A stretch of 64,000 nt of DNA. Source: Rhodovulum bhavnagarense (lineage in GTDB: Bacteria > Pseudomonadota > Alphaproteobacteria > Rhodobacterales > Rhodobacteraceae). Below, piece by piece: positions 9,855-18,776 of the stretch (the first letter of the stretch is position 1; every line of letters starts with the position of its first letter). Under the pieces are notes generated by a model. That model made no database searches. It saw nothing but the letters and a program-made list of their open reading frames with translations, and was not told where the DNA came from. Location: contig NZ_SLXU01000001.1 in the NCBI RefSeq assembly GCF_004343505.1, forward strand, positions 620,001 to 684,000. Reading direction: 5' to 3'. The position numbers were made by a program, and so were the translations under genes.

Positions 9855-11378
9855 ATGGGCCGGTTGTCTGACCTTCCGTTTCTGGTGATCCTGATGGCGG
9901 CGGGGGCGTTGTCGATGTTCGTGCCGGTTGTCGTGGCTGTCGCAATGGGCGAATGGTCGGCCGCACGCGGGTTCTTTTACGGGGGCCTGATGTTCAGCGC
10001 GCTGAGCGTGCTGATCGGCATCGCCACGATCAACAACCCGGTCAGGAACCAGGGCCGAAGTCATCTGCTGGCGATGTTGGGGTTTTACACGGTTCTGCCG
10101 CTGATGCTTGCGGTTCCGATGACAGAGGCGGTGCCGGGTCTGCCCTATCTCGACGCTTATTTCGAGATGGTCTCGTGCCTGACCACGACCGGGGCCACAG
10201 TGTTCGACGCAGGTTTTGATCCGGGTGCGGCGGTGCATGTCTGGCGCGCCCTGGTGGGCTGGATGGGGGGGTTCTTTCTCTGGGTGACGGCGATTGCGAT
10301 CCTTGCCCCGATGAATCTCGGCGGGTTCGAGGTGACCGCCGTGCCGGGGGGCGTCACGGGGCGGGCCCATCCGCGCCCTGCCGCCTCGACCACCGCGGCC
10401 GATGCGCGCGAACGCCTTGTCCGGTTCGGCCGACAGCTTGCCCCGGTCTATACCGGGCTGACCGCCAGCTTGTGGGTGCTGATGCTTCTGGCCGGCGAGG
10501 GGCCGCTTGTGGCGGCTTGCCACGCGATGGCGGTGCTGGCGACGTCTGGTATCTCGCCCGTCGGGGGGATCGAAGGCGGCGCAAGCGGTCTTGCCGGCGA
10601 GTTCATGCTGTTCTGGTTTTTTGCCTTTGCCTTTTCGCGGCGCACCTTCATGTTCGATTTCCGCCCCGAAAGCTGGCGCGCCCTTTGGGGCGACCTGGAA
10701 TTTCGCATGGGCATCGCCATCGCCTGGCTTGTCACGGCCTTCCTGATCGCGCGGCATTGGATGGGCGCCTACGAGGTTTCATCCGATGACAATACGTTTG
10801 CCGCGCTCGAAGCGCTTTGGGGGGCGGTGTTTACCGTCACGTCCTACCTGACCACCACCGGGTTCAACTCGGTCGAGTGGACGGCGGCGCGCGAATGGTC
10901 GGGGCTGCCGTCGGCGGGGTTGATCCTGGTGGGACTGGCCGTCTTTGGTGGTGGCGTCGCGACGACGGCGGGCGGCGTCAAGCTGTTGCGCATCTATGCT
11001 CTTTACAAACATGGCGTGCGAGAAATGGAAAAACTGATCTATCCCAGTTCGGTCGGCGGCGCGGGCGCCTTTGCCCGCCGCATTCGCCGACAGGGGGCCC
11101 AGATCGCCTTTGTCTTTTTCATGCTGTTTGCCCTGTCCGTCACGGTTGTAATGGTGGCTCTTGGCGCGGCGGGACTCGAGTTCGAGGCCGCGATGGTTCT
11201 GACGGTTGCCGCGCTTACGACCACCGGCCCGCTGGCCGCCGCAGCGGCCGAGCCAGCGCTGAGTTATGCGGCCCTCGGGGACGGGGCAAAGATGGTGCTG
11301 GCCGCCGCCATGGTGCTGGGGCGGCTTGAGACCCTGGCGATCATCGCGCTTTTGAACCCTGAATTCTGGCGCCCTTGA
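9855..11378 (+). CDS. trkH: Trk potassium uptake channel protein TrkH
   Basis: Inner-membrane K+ translocating subunit of 507 residues with about ten hydrophobic segments. The four pore/selectivity loops can be seen in order: SCLTTTGATVF, MAVLATSGISPVGG, TSYLTTTGFNSVE and AALTTTGPLAA. The third membrane segment is followed by the usual charged loop. The ATG at 9855 follows the trkA stop by three bases. The last codons overlap a good -35 sequence that probably belongs to the hfq promoter. Confidence 0.95.
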   Translation: MGRLSDLPFLVILMAAGALSMFVPVVVAVAMGEWSAARGFFYGGLMFSALSVLIGIATINNPVRNQGRSHLLAMLGFYTVLPLMLAVPMTEAVPGLPYLDAYFEMVSCLTTTGATVFDAGFDPGAAVHVWRALVGWMGGFFLWVTAIAILAPMNLGGFEVTAVPGGVTGRAHPRPAASTTAADARERLVRFGRQLAPVYTGLTASLWVLMLLAGEGPLVAACHAMAVLATSGISPVGGIEGGASGLAGEFMLFWFFAFAFSRRTFMFDFRPESWRALWGDLEFRMGIAIAWLVTAFLIARHWMGAYEVSSDDNTFAALEALWGAVFTVTSYLTTTGFNSVEWTAAREWSGLPSAGLILVGLAVFGGGVATTAGGVKLLRIYALYKHGVREMEKLIYPSSVGGAGAFARRIRRQGAQIAFVFFMLFALSVTVVMVALGAAGLEFEAAMVLTVAALTTTGPLAAAAAEPALSYAALGDGAKMVLAAAMVLGRLETLAIIALLNPEFWRP

Positions 11379-11404
11379 CACGCGATGCCGATTTTCCCGG
11401 TAAA
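11375..11404 (+). promoter_or_regulatory. Candidate hfq-hflX promoter
   Basis: A perfect TTGACA at 11375-11380 overlaps the trkH stop codon. GGTAAA at 11399-11404 lies 18 bases further on and could be the -10. This leaves a leader of about 100 bases before the hfq ATG. The assignment is by eye only; the -10 match is moderate. Confidence 0.4.
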
Positions 11405-11510
11405 GACCTGACAAGAGGGCTGGAATCTCGGGCGACCTCGTTTCATACTCGCCGTGTAGGGAGACGGCTGTCCGCCGAGGGGCAGGTTCAGACAACAAGG
11501 GCAAGAACAA

Positions 11511-11744
11511 ATGGCTGCCGACAAGCAGAATCTTCAAGACGCATTTCTTAACCACGTTCGCAAGACCAAGGTTCCCGTGACCATTTTCCTGATCAACGGG
11601 GTCAAGCTTCAGGGTGTCATCACCTGGTTCGATAATTTCTGTGTTCTGCTGCGGCGGGACGGGCAGTCGCAGCTTGTTTACAAGCATGCGATTTCCACCA
11701 TCATGCCGTCACAGCCGATCAACCTGTACGACGGTGAGGATTGA
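11511..11744 (+). CDS. hfq: RNA chaperone Hfq
   Basis: Sm-like hexameric RNA chaperone of 77 residues that pairs small RNAs with mRNAs. The Sm1 motif ([21 protein letters not shown]) and Sm2 motif ([12 protein letters not shown], containing the YKHA uridine-binding site) are intact. Unlike the E. coli protein there is no long C-terminal tail, as is normal in this group. It overlaps the proposed hflX start by four bases. Confidence 0.97.
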   Translation: MAADKQNLQDAFLNHVRKTKVPVTIFLINGVKLQGVITWFDNFCVLLRRDGQSQLVYKHAISTIMPSQPINLYDGED

Positions 11745-13030
11745 GCGCGTCCGAACTTGAGGAGCATGGCCCAAGCGTGACACGCGCCTGGGTTCTGCAT
11801 CCCGACATTACATCTGACCGTGCGCGTCGCGCTGCAGGGCCTGCCCTGCAAGAGGCCATCGCGCTTGCAGAGGCTTTGCCCGGTCTCGAGATCGCGGGGT
11901 CCGGCGTGGTGCCCTTGGCCAAGGCGCGGCCGGGCTATCTGTTCGGATCGGGCAAGATCGACGAGCTGGGCGCCCTCTTTCGCGATGCTGAGGTCGAACT
12001 CGTGCTGATCGACGGGCCGGTGACGCCGGTGCAACAGCGCAATCTCGAACGCGACTGGAAGGTCAAGATCCTCGATCGCACGGGGCTGATCCTGGAGATC
12101 TTTGCCGACCGCGCACGGACCCGCGAGGGCGTGTTGCAGGTCGAACTGGCGGCACTTTCCTATCAGCGCACGCGGCTGGTGAGGGCCTGGACCCACCTTG
12201 AACGCCAGCGCGGCGGACTTGGCTTTGTAGGCGGTCCCGGCGAAACCCAGATCGAGGCCGACCGCCGTGCCATCGACGAGGCAATCACGCGCCTGCGCCG
12301 GCAATTGTCCAAGGTGGTCAAGACCCGCGATCTGCACCGCGCCGCTCGTCGCAAGGTGCCTTTCCCAGTGGTGGCATTGGTTGGCTATACCAACGCCGGC
12401 AAATCCACGCTGTTCAACCGGCTGACCGGTGCGCAGGTGCTGGCCAAGGACATGCTTTTTGCCACGCTCGACCCCACGATGCGCGCGGTTACCCTGCCGT
12501 CCGGGCTAAAGGTGATCCTGTCCGATACTGTTGGCTTCATTTCAGAACTTCCCACGCAGCTTGTCGCGGCCTTTCGCGCCACGCTCGAAGAGGTGCTCGA
12601 GGCCGATCTGATCTTGCATGTGCGCGACATCGCCCATTCCGGGACAGAGGAACAGGCCGAGGACGTTCGCGCGATCCTGTCAGAACTGGGCGTTGCCAGC
12701 CAGACGCCTGTGATCGAGGTGTGGAACAAGACCGACCTCGTTTCGCCCGAGAATCGCGCCGCACTCGAGGCCCTTGCGGCCCGTCACGAGGGTGTTCTGA
12801 CGCTATCGGCCTGGACTGGTGAGGGGATGGAGCCACTATTGGCTGCGGTGACAGCCGCATTGGACGATGCGCGCAGCCGAACCGAACTGTTCCTCGGCTT
12901 TGATGAGGGAAGGAAACGCGCCTGGCTGTTCGAACAGGGCGTGGTCGAGGACGAACGACCACAGGAGAACGGATATCGTCTGAATGTCAACTGGACAGCG
13001 CGGCAGCAAAGCCGGTTCCGCGAGATGTAG
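11741..13030 (+). CDS. hflX: GTPase HflX
   Basis: Ribosome-associated GTPase of 429 residues. The N-terminal HflX domain includes GSGKIDEL and a glycine-rich [14 protein letters not shown] linker; the G domain shows G1 GYTNAGKS, G3 DTVGF and G4 NKTD. The longest start is TTG 11741, overlapping the hfq stop as TTGA. An alternative is GTG 11777 (12 residues shorter), which has GAGGAG about a dozen bases upstream, so the exact start is open. hfq-hflX is a conserved pair. Confidence 0.93.
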   Translation: MSASELEEHGPSVTRAWVLHPDITSDRARRAAGPALQEAIALAEALPGLEIAGSGVVPLAKARPGYLFGSGKIDELGALFRDAEVELVLIDGPVTPVQQRNLERDWKVKILDRTGLILEIFADRARTREGVLQVELAALSYQRTRLVRAWTHLERQRGGLGFVGGPGETQIEADRRAIDEAITRLRRQLSKVVKTRDLHRAARRKVPFPVVALVGYTNAGKSTLFNRLTGAQVLAKDMLFATLDPTMRAVTLPSGLKVILSDTVGFISELPTQLVAAFRATLEEVLEADLILHVRDIAHSGTEEQAEDVRAILSELGVASQTPVIEVWNKTDLVSPENRAALEALAARHEGVLTLSAWTGEGMEPLLAAVTAALDDARSRTELFLGFDEGRKRAWLFEQGVVEDERPQENGYRLNVNWTARQQSRFREM

Positions 13031-13100
13031 ATCGCTGTCGGCACATGACGGTCACGGCTCCGGCCTTGCAGCTCGAAGAGGCGCTGCGCCGGGGGTCTGC

Positions 13101-15566
13101 TCAGTCATGCGCCGGGATAAGACGGCTTGTCCCTACCGCGGCGGCACGGGCGAGATCAGGGTCAAGCGTCATCGGTATATATTCCCCGCGCCGCCACAGT
13201 TCCCCCAAGTCATCGTAATGTCGGCTAAGCGGATGGCCCGATTGCCCGGTTGCGATGATGAAGACAGAGCTTTCGGGATCGGCAAAGTCATAGACGCCAC
13301 GATAGCCCGCCCCATGCACGTTGACAAACGGATCAGGCGCGGTGCCGCGGGTCAGGCCCCGGTTGAGCGTGTTGTCCCCGCCCGACGTCGGCTGGCGGAT
13401 GTTGACTATCCATTTCAGCAGCGGCGTTTCGCCAAGGACCTGGTGCATGTGAAACGCCTGATGGGCCTCGCCCCAGCGCAGCGCCTCAAGCTGGCCGCCA
13501 TAGGTCTCGTCAAGCCACAACAGCGCCTCGTCCAGTGCGCGCCGGGCGATCTCGGTGCATGTCTCGGTTGCGCTGGATTGGCGGATGTCGCACCATTGCC
13601 CGGCGCCGTCGACGTTGCGAAAGACCCGTTCGACAAACAGCGGTTCGACATGGGTAAAGGTATCGGCAAGCGGGCCAAGCTCGTCCCGGATCAGTCTGTC
13701 CTGTAAACGCCTCAGCCATGCCGCATAGATCAGCGGTTCGGGTAGGTGCTCGTTCATCTCGCCGTTCCACTCGGCCAGCAGTTCCAGCGCACGTTGGCGG
13801 CGGCGTTCGGGGCTGCCGGCGGGGGCGGGGTCACCGGTGAACCACAAATCGCGCCCGATAAGTGGCAACAGCGAACGCGCGGTAAAAGATACCGCGTCAA
13901 GCTGCGCCTCGATAAAGCTTTCGCGGGTGTGAACCTCGCGGCTTTCCATCAGCCTTTTCCAGCGCTGGATGCGTTGCGTGTCGCCCCAGTGATAGCTGAC
14001 ATGCAGCGGAAAGGGGCGGTCGACCAGCTTGTTGTTCGTGTTTCCCAGTATGCCACCCTCGGGGTCGAGCACGCGCGGGTTGGCGGCGTAGTTCAACCAA
14101 CCTTGCCACCGGTTTTCCGCGCGCCAGCCGGGCACGGGCAGGCGGCCCATGCCCTGGTTTGCGGCCTGGCGACGGGGCATCGCGCCGATCATCTGGATCG
14201 CGATACGTTCGTGATCGACCACGGTCAGGTTCTGCGACGGCGCAATGAAGAGCCGTCCGGCCTCGATCGCCTGGTCGACGTCCTGGGCGCGCATGATCCC
14301 GATCGCCGCGCTCATCGAGGTGTCCGCGCCCGACAGCAATGTCCAGCCAAGCGAGGTCACATGCCCCGGCGGCGTGATAGAGGCGAGGTCGTAATGGCCG
14401 CCCGGCAGAACGGGGCCGTTCTCTGTCCATCGTAGGGTGATGGTCACGGGGTCGGAATCGGCAACCTTGATGATGGTGCGCCGCGTCTCGAAGGGCTTGT
14501 AGCCCTCGGGCGTGAGATACTCGTCTGGGTTTTCGGGGTTGAGCCGTTCGAGGAACACGTCTTGATCGTCGAGATAGGACGAGGTGATCGCCCAGCCCAG
14601 CATGTCCGAGCGCCCGGCCAAAACCGTGGGAATGCCTGGTATCGTGCCGCCGATCACCGCCCCCGAGGACAGTTCGATCCGCGCCAGGTACCATGGCGAG
14701 GGCGCGGTAAAGCCCAGGTGTGGATCGTTGGCTAGCAGGCTGCCGCCGGCGGCTGCACGACGCGGGGTTGCGGCCCAGGCATTGGAGGCGCCTGCCAGCG
14801 CGCGAGCAGGGAAGGGCGAGAGCGGGCCCTCGGCCATGCGCGTCAACGGCGCGCTTGACCGCGTCACACCCGGGGCAATCGCGGCATAGTCGATCGCCAT
14901 CACCCCCGCGCCGGGCGCATCGGGCATGAGATCGCGAACGCGGTTCCCGTCGATCAGCAGGGACAGGCGCGCGCGCAACACCTCTTCCTCCAGGTGGGCT
15001 GAAAGCTGAAGGCCCATGAGCTTGACCAGGGCGAGTGAATCGGCGGGCTGCCAATAGGCCACCTCTGGATCGAACAGGAAGAATTCCGGTGCCCCGCGCC
15101 CCATCGCCTTAGCGTTGACCGTGGTGATCCAGGCATTGACACCGCGGGCATAGGCGTCAAGCGCTGCGCGCGTCTCGGGATCTTGCGCCGCCACTGATTT
15201 CTGCGCCAGGCCATATAGGTCAAGCCGCCGGATCAATTCGTCTATTTTCAAAGTGCGTTCACCGAACAATTCGGACAGCCGGCCCTGGGCGGTGCGCCGC
15301 ATCATGGTCATCTGCCAAAGACGGTCTTGCGCATGGGCAAAGCCCAGCCCAAAGAACACGTCCGCGTCGGTTTCGCCGAAAACATGCGGGACACTCGCGT
15401 TGTCGCGCACAATCTCAACCGGCGCCTCAAGGCCCGCAAGCGTATACTCTGCGTCATAATCAGGCAGCGATCGCGAAGCGAGGTAATAGACCGTCGCCAC
15501 CCCCAGCCCTACGGCGGCGACCGCAATCACGAAAAGCCGCAAAAGCCAGCGGAAAAGCATCGCCAT
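13101..15566 (-). CDS. Penicillin acylase family (Ntn) amidohydrolase, membrane-anchored
   Basis: Protein of 821 residues in the penicillin G acylase/AHL acylase family of N-terminal nucleophile hydrolases, made as a precursor and cleaved into alpha and beta chains. The nucleophile is Ser261 in AGASNAWAA, which would become the first residue of the beta chain; LANDPHLGF follows. Residues 4-30 form one hydrophobic segment (signal anchor or signal peptide), so it acts in the periplasm. I place the start at CAT 15564-15566 (or 15558-15560) because a longer frame to 15677 would overlap the start of the next gene. The substrate (beta-lactam, acyl-homoserine lactone or other amide) cannot be read from the sequence. 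Confidence 0.88.
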   Translation of the reverse strand: MAMLFRWLLRLFVIAVAAVGLGVATVYYLASRSLPDYDAEYTLAGLEAPVEIVRDNASVPHVFGETDADVFFGLGFAHAQDRLWQMTMMRRTAQGRLSELFGERTLKIDELIRRLDLYGLAQKSVAAQDPETRAALDAYARGVNAWITTVNAKAMGRGAPEFFLFDPEVAYWQPADSLALVKLMGLQLSAHLEEEVLRARLSLLIDGNRVRDLMPDAPGAGVMAIDYAAIAPGVTRSSAPLTRMAEGPLSPFPARALAGASNAWAATPRRAAAGGSLLANDPHLGFTAPSPWYLARIELSSGAVIGGTIPGIPTVLAGRSDMLGWAITSSYLDDQDVFLERLNPENPDEYLTPEGYKPFETRRTIIKVADSDPVTITLRWTENGPVLPGGHYDLASITPPGHVTSLGWTLLSGADTSMSAAIGIMRAQDVDQAIEAGRLFIAPSQNLTVVDHERIAIQMIGAMPRRQAANQGMGRLPVPGWRAENRWQGWLNYAANPRVLDPEGGILGNTNNKLVDRPFPLHVSYHWGDTQRIQRWKRLMESREVHTRESFIEAQLDAVSFTARSLLPLIGRDLWFTGDPAPAGSPERRRQRALELLAEWNGEMNEHLPEPLIYAAWLRRLQDRLIRDELGPLADTFTHVEPLFVERVFRNVDGAGQWCDIRQSSATETCTEIARRALDEALLWLDETYGGQLEALRWGEAHQAFHMHQVLGETPLLKWIVNIRQPTSGGDNTLNRGLTRGTAPDPFVNVHGAGYRGVYDFADPESSVFIIATGQSGHPLSRHYDDLGELWRRGEYIPMTLDPDLARAAAVGTSRLIPAHD

Positions 15567-15642
15567 GTCTGACCCGTTATTGACGCCCTGAACCCAGCCG
15601 TTAGGTAAGTGCAAAAGGCAGCACATGCAATCAGGGGGGGCA

Positions 15643-16515
15643 ATGGCCAAAGTCGCGTTTCTGGGTCTTGGCGTCATGGGCTATCCGATGGCCGGCCATC
15701 TTGCCGCGCGGGGGCACGAGGTCACCGTCTACAACCGCACTGCCGCAAAGGCCGAGAATTGGGTGGCCCTGCATGGTGGCCGGGCGGCGTCCACCCCGGC
15801 AGAGGCCGCTTCGGGCGCCGAGTTCGTGATGGCTTGCGTGGGAAATGACGATGATCTACGCGCGGTCTGCACGGGCGAGACCGGCGCGTTCGCGGGGATG
15901 TCCGAGGGGGCGGTCTTTGTCGATCACACCACGGTTTCAGTCGTGGTCACGCGTGAAATGGCACTGGCCGCTGCCGCGGGAGGGATCGCTTTTCTTGACG
16001 CGCCCATCTCTGGTGGACAGGCGGGGGCGGAGAACGGCCAGCTTGTGGTCATGTGTGGCGGCGACTCGGCAGCCTATGCCAGTGCCGAGCCGGTCATCGC
16101 GGCCTATGCCAAGTTGGCGCGTCGGATGGGCGAGACCGGGACGGGACAGTTGACCAAGATGGTCAACCAGATCTGTATTGCCGGGCTGGTTCAGAGCTTG
16201 TCCGAGGGGTTGCATTTCGCCGAAAAGGCTGGGCTGGACGGTCGCGCCGTGGTCGAGGTGATCGGTGGCGGGGCAGCCGGTAGCTGGCAGATGCTCAACC
16301 GTTACGAGTCCATGCTGGATGACATGTTCGAGCATGGCTTTGCCGTGGACTGGATGCGCAAGGATCTGGGCATCTGCCTGGAAACCGCCAACGAGACCGG
16401 CGCCAGCCTGCCGGTTACTGCGCTGGTCGACCAGTTCTACAAGGATATTCAAAAGATGGGAGGCGGGCGCTGGGATACCTCCAGCCTGGTCAGGCGGCTG
16501 CGGGCCATGGGCTGA
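15643..16515 (+). CDS. NAD(P)-dependent beta-hydroxyacid dehydrogenase (HIBADH family)
   Basis: Protein of 290 residues of the 3-hydroxyisobutyrate/tartronate-semialdehyde/6-phosphogluconate dehydrogenase superfamily. It has an N-terminal Rossmann motif FLGLGVMGYPMAGHLA, the substrate-binding DAPISGGQAGAENGQL, and the catalytic-lysine segment LTKMVNQI. ATG 15643 is preceded by AGGGGGG (15633-15640), so it is preferred over ATG 15625. It is divergent from the acylase gene and stands alone. The exact substrate is not determined; a glyoxylate/succinic-semialdehyde reductase-like role is possible. Confidence 0.85.
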   Translation: MAKVAFLGLGVMGYPMAGHLAARGHEVTVYNRTAAKAENWVALHGGRAASTPAEAASGAEFVMACVGNDDDLRAVCTGETGAFAGMSEGAVFVDHTTVSVVVTREMALAAAAGGIAFLDAPISGGQAGAENGQLVVMCGGDSAAYASAEPVIAAYAKLARRMGETGTGQLTKMVNQICIAGLVQSLSEGLHFAEKAGLDGRAVVEVIGGGAAGSWQMLNRYESMLDDMFEHGFAVDWMRKDLGICLETANETGASLPVTALVDQFYKDIQKMGGGRWDTSSLVRRLRAMG

Positions 16516-16534
16516 AGGGTGTCGGGACAACGAG

Positions 16535-16560
16535 CAAGGCCCGGCGGGTGCCGGGCCTTG
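16535..16560. terminator. Hairpin between convergent genes
   Basis: A perfect 10-bp stem, CAAGGCCCGG at 16535-16544 and CCGGGCCTTG at 16551-16560, closes a six-base loop. It lies between the convergent dehydrogenase and speE genes and could stop transcription from both sides. No T-run follows on either strand, so its efficiency is uncertain. Confidence 0.6.
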
Positions 16561-16596
16561 TCCATGTCTTTACATTCACCACCCGCCCGGTGGTTT

Positions 16597-17442
16597 TCAG
16601 GGCATCAGCCGTGAAACATAGCCGGGCAGGGCAAACGCACCTTTGTGGACGGCGGGGGTGTAATAGTCCGTCTCGATACCAGCGGCGGCATAGCGTGCCT
16701 CGAGCTGTTCGAGGCTGACCTGCCCGGCATCGCCATCCGTCCCCCAGCCAAAGGCCATTGGTCCTCCCGCATAGGTCGGGATCGTGGCGAGATAACACGA
16801 CCAGTCGGCAAAGAGCGCCTTGAACGCGCGCATCGTATTGGTGAGTTCGTCCCCCTGCATGAAGGGCACGCCATTCTGGGTGACAAGGATGCCACTTTGA
16901 TTCAGCGCACGCTTGGCATGGCCGTAGAACGTGTCGGTGAACAACACCTCGCCCGGTCCGATGGGGTCGGTCGAATCAACGATTATGACGTCGAATGTCT
17001 CGGCGGTGGTGCGAATGAAGGCCGCGCCGTCGTCGATCACGAGGTTCAGACGAGGATCGTCAAAGGCGCCCGCGCTGAGCATCGGCAGGTAGTGTTTCGA
17101 AAAATCCACTACGCCCGCGTCGATCTCGACCATGGTGACATGCTCGATCGTGGCATGGCGCAGAACCTCGCGTGCCATGCCGCCATCGCCACCGCCGATG
17201 ATCAGCACGCGGCGCGCCGCCCCATGCGCAAGGATCGGCACATGGGTCATCATCTCGTGATAGATGAAATTGTCACCCTCGGTGGTCTGAACAACGTCGT
17301 CCAGCGTCAGCACCCTACCAAAGGTTCCATTCTGGAAAACCTTCAGCCGCTGATGCGCGGTTTCGCTGTCATACAGCATCTCGTCCACGCGCAGGGATTG
17401 CGCGTAGTCGGGATGCAGACTTTCGCGGACCCAGGTTGTCAT
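16597..17442 (-). CDS. speE: Polyamine aminopropyltransferase (spermidine synthase)
   Basis: Cytosolic enzyme of 281 residues that transfers the aminopropyl group from decarboxylated S-adenosylmethionine to putrescine. The dcAdoMet-binding motif VLIIGGGDGGMAREV, the acidic VEIDAGVV and the catalytic VDSTDPIGPGE are intact; the length is close to E. coli SpeE (288). The ATG at 17442-17440 overlaps the speD stop by four bases. Together with speD this makes a complete spermidine-forming operon. Confidence 0.95.
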   Translation of the reverse strand: MTTWVRESLHPDYAQSLRVDEMLYDSETAHQRLKVFQNGTFGRVLTLDDVVQTTEGDNFIYHEMMTHVPILAHGAARRVLIIGGGDGGMAREVLRHATIEHVTMVEIDAGVVDFSKHYLPMLSAGAFDDPRLNLVIDDGAAFIRTTAETFDVIIVDSTDPIGPGEVLFTDTFYGHAKRALNQSGILVTQNGVPFMQGDELTNTMRAFKALFADWSCYLATIPTYAGGPMAFGWGTDGDAGQVSLEQLEARYAAAGIETDYYTPAVHKGAFALPGYVSRLMP

Positions 17443-17945
17443 GCTGCCTGGCTTTCGGAAACCAGCCCGTCGCCGCGCAGCAGTTCCTGCACGCGCACGT
17501 CCTGCGTGCCGAAGGCGCGCTTGAGCACATCGACCGCCCGCCAGGGGTTGGCATCGCCGCACATGAACACGTCGAAGGCGCCATAGCCGATTTCCGGCCA
17601 GGTGTGGACCGAGATGTGGGACTCGGCCAGAACGGCGACCCCGCTCACGCCCTGCGGGGTGAACTTGTGGGTGTGGATGTGCAGCAGGGTCGCGCCGCAT
17701 TCGTCCACGCAGTCGCGGAACGCCTGGTCGATCCGGGCCTCGTCGTCCAGGCCGTGGCCGTTGACCACCTCGATGATCAGGTGGGTGCCGGCAAAGACCC
17801 GGCCATCGCGGCGGATGAAATGATCCTCGCGGTCCTCGTCGAAAACGTCACGAGTCGTATTTGCGGCCGCAAGGCCGCGGGTATCTTCCGCATGGGCGCC
17901 TGTCTCCAGACCGATCCCCAGTTGGAAGAGGTTGGCGTCAGTCAT
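17439..17945 (-). CDS. speD: S-adenosylmethionine decarboxylase proenzyme
   Basis: Pyruvoyl enzyme of 168 residues that supplies decarboxylated AdoMet for SpeE. The self-cleavage site is in LAESHISVHTWPE, where the Ser becomes the pyruvoyl group; HTHKFTPQG and the Cys of DVFMCGDANPW are also family features. It is somewhat longer at the N-terminus than the 120-140 residue class 1B enzymes. ATG 17945-17943 has AAGGGG upstream. A long inverted repeat lies in its leader at 17986-18051. Confidence 0.93.
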   Translation of the reverse strand: MTDANLFQLGIGLETGAHAEDTRGLAAANTTRDVFDEDREDHFIRRDGRVFAGTHLIIEVVNGHGLDDEARIDQAFRDCVDECGATLLHIHTHKFTPQGVSGVAVLAESHISVHTWPEIGYGAFDVFMCGDANPWRAVDVLKRAFGTQDVRVQELLRGDGLVSESQAA

Positions 17946-17985
17946 GGCGCGCCCCTTCTTACCAGCAGATTGAATCCAGTCGGTT

Positions 17986-18051
17986 CCTTAGCGCCCCCCC
18001 GGTATCTGCCGAAGTTGGGATCGGTTCCGATCGTGTGGGGGGCACCTAAGG
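17986..18051 (-). promoter_or_regulatory. Nested-hairpin leader upstream of speD
   Basis: Within the presumed 5' untranslated region of speD an outer stem pairs CCTTAG (17986-17991) and GCCCCCC (17993-17999) with GGGGGGC (18037-18043) and CTAAGG (18046-18051), interrupted only by a 1x2 internal loop. Inside it the perfect palindrome GATCGGTTCCGATC (18019-18032) can form a second hairpin. The structure ends about 40 bases before the speD ATG. It may be an RNA control element (polyamine or AdoMet response) or an attenuator. I cannot match it to a named riboswitch. Confidence 0.5.
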
Positions 18052-18153
18052 GGTTCGGATGAGTCGTTCAAGGGAAGATTTCGTGACAGGCCGGATTTGT
18101 GGCCGCGCGGGATTTATCGCATTCAGATGCGTATCGATTGTTCAATGTTTTGG

Positions 18154-18190
18154 GGTATTTTGATACCGATTTTTTAAGGTATTGAAATAC
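18154..18190. promoter_or_regulatory. Tandem AT-rich palindromes between speD and rplM
   Basis: Two small dyads lie in a row: GGTAT-TTTG-ATACC (18154-18167) and GTATT-GA-AATAC (18179-18190), with centres 24 bases apart and a T-run (18170-18175) between them. They are in the most AT-rich part of the 366-base gap between the divergent speD and rplM genes. Similar dyads spaced a little over two helical turns suggest a cooperative operator. A weak terminator is the other reading. Confidence 0.4.
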
Positions 18191-18215
18191 AATAACAAGT
18201 TGGAAGGAAAGGCCC

Positions 18216-18243
18216 TTGACTGCGTGCGCCAAATCCTTAGAAC
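18216..18243 (+). promoter_or_regulatory. Probable rplM-rpsI promoter
   Basis: TTGACT at 18216-18221 and TAGAAC at 18238-18243 are separated by 16 bases. This resembles a housekeeping promoter and would give a leader of about 60 bases before the rplM ATG at 18312. The remaining 17946-18311 gap holds the speD leader and the tandem palindromes described separately. Confidence 0.5.
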
Positions 18244-18311
18244 TGCGCCATCCCGAATGGGGCCGCGTCGATATGGCCAGCCTCTGGACCTTTTTCCGAT
18301 AGGGCAGAAAC

Positions 18312-18776
18312 ATGAAAACCTACACCGCTACCCCGGCGGATATCGAGAAGAAATGGATCGTGATCGACGCCGAGGGCGTCGTTCTCGGCCGTCTCGCCTC
18401 GATCGTCGCCATGCGCCTGCGTGGCAAGCACAAGGCAACCTTTACCCCGCACATGGACATGGGTGACAATGTCATCGTCATCAACGCCGACAAGGTGCAG
18501 ATGACCGGCAACAAGCGCGCCGACAAGAAATACTATTGGCACACCGGTCATCCCGGCGGGATCAAGCATCGCACCGCCGCCCAGATCCTTGAGGGCGCCT
18601 ATCCCGAGCGTGTCGTGACCGCCGCGGTCAAGCGCATGCTGCCGGGCAACCGTCTGTCGCGCAAGCAGATGACCAACCTGCGCGTCTATGCCGGGGCCGA
18701 GCATCCGCACGAGGCACAGAACCCCGAAGTGCTGGACGTAAAGTCCATGAATAAAAAGAACACCCGGAGCGCATGA
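18312..18776 (+). CDS. rplM: 50S ribosomal protein L13
   Basis: Protein of 154 residues that binds early to 23S rRNA in large-subunit assembly. Typical sequence: [16 protein letters not shown] near the N-terminus, [15 protein letters not shown], and the signature around [21 protein letters not shown]. It is the first gene of the conserved rplM-rpsI pair; the stop overlaps the rpsI start by four bases. A candidate promoter lies about 70 bases upstream. Confidence 0.97.
   Translation: MKTYTATPADIEKKWIVIDAEGVVLGRLASIVAMRLRGKHKATFTPHMDMGDNVIVINADKVQMTGNKRADKKYYWHTGHPGGIKHRTAAQILEGAYPERVVTAAVKRMLPGNRLSRKQMTNLRVYAGAEHPHEAQNPEVLDVKSMNKKNTRSA

Noticed and set aside
17946-18060. Named AdoMet riboswitch (SAM-II or SAM/SAH) upstream of speD
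   Set aside because: The stems are real, but I could not align the conserved core of any known class, so only an unclassified leader structure is reported.
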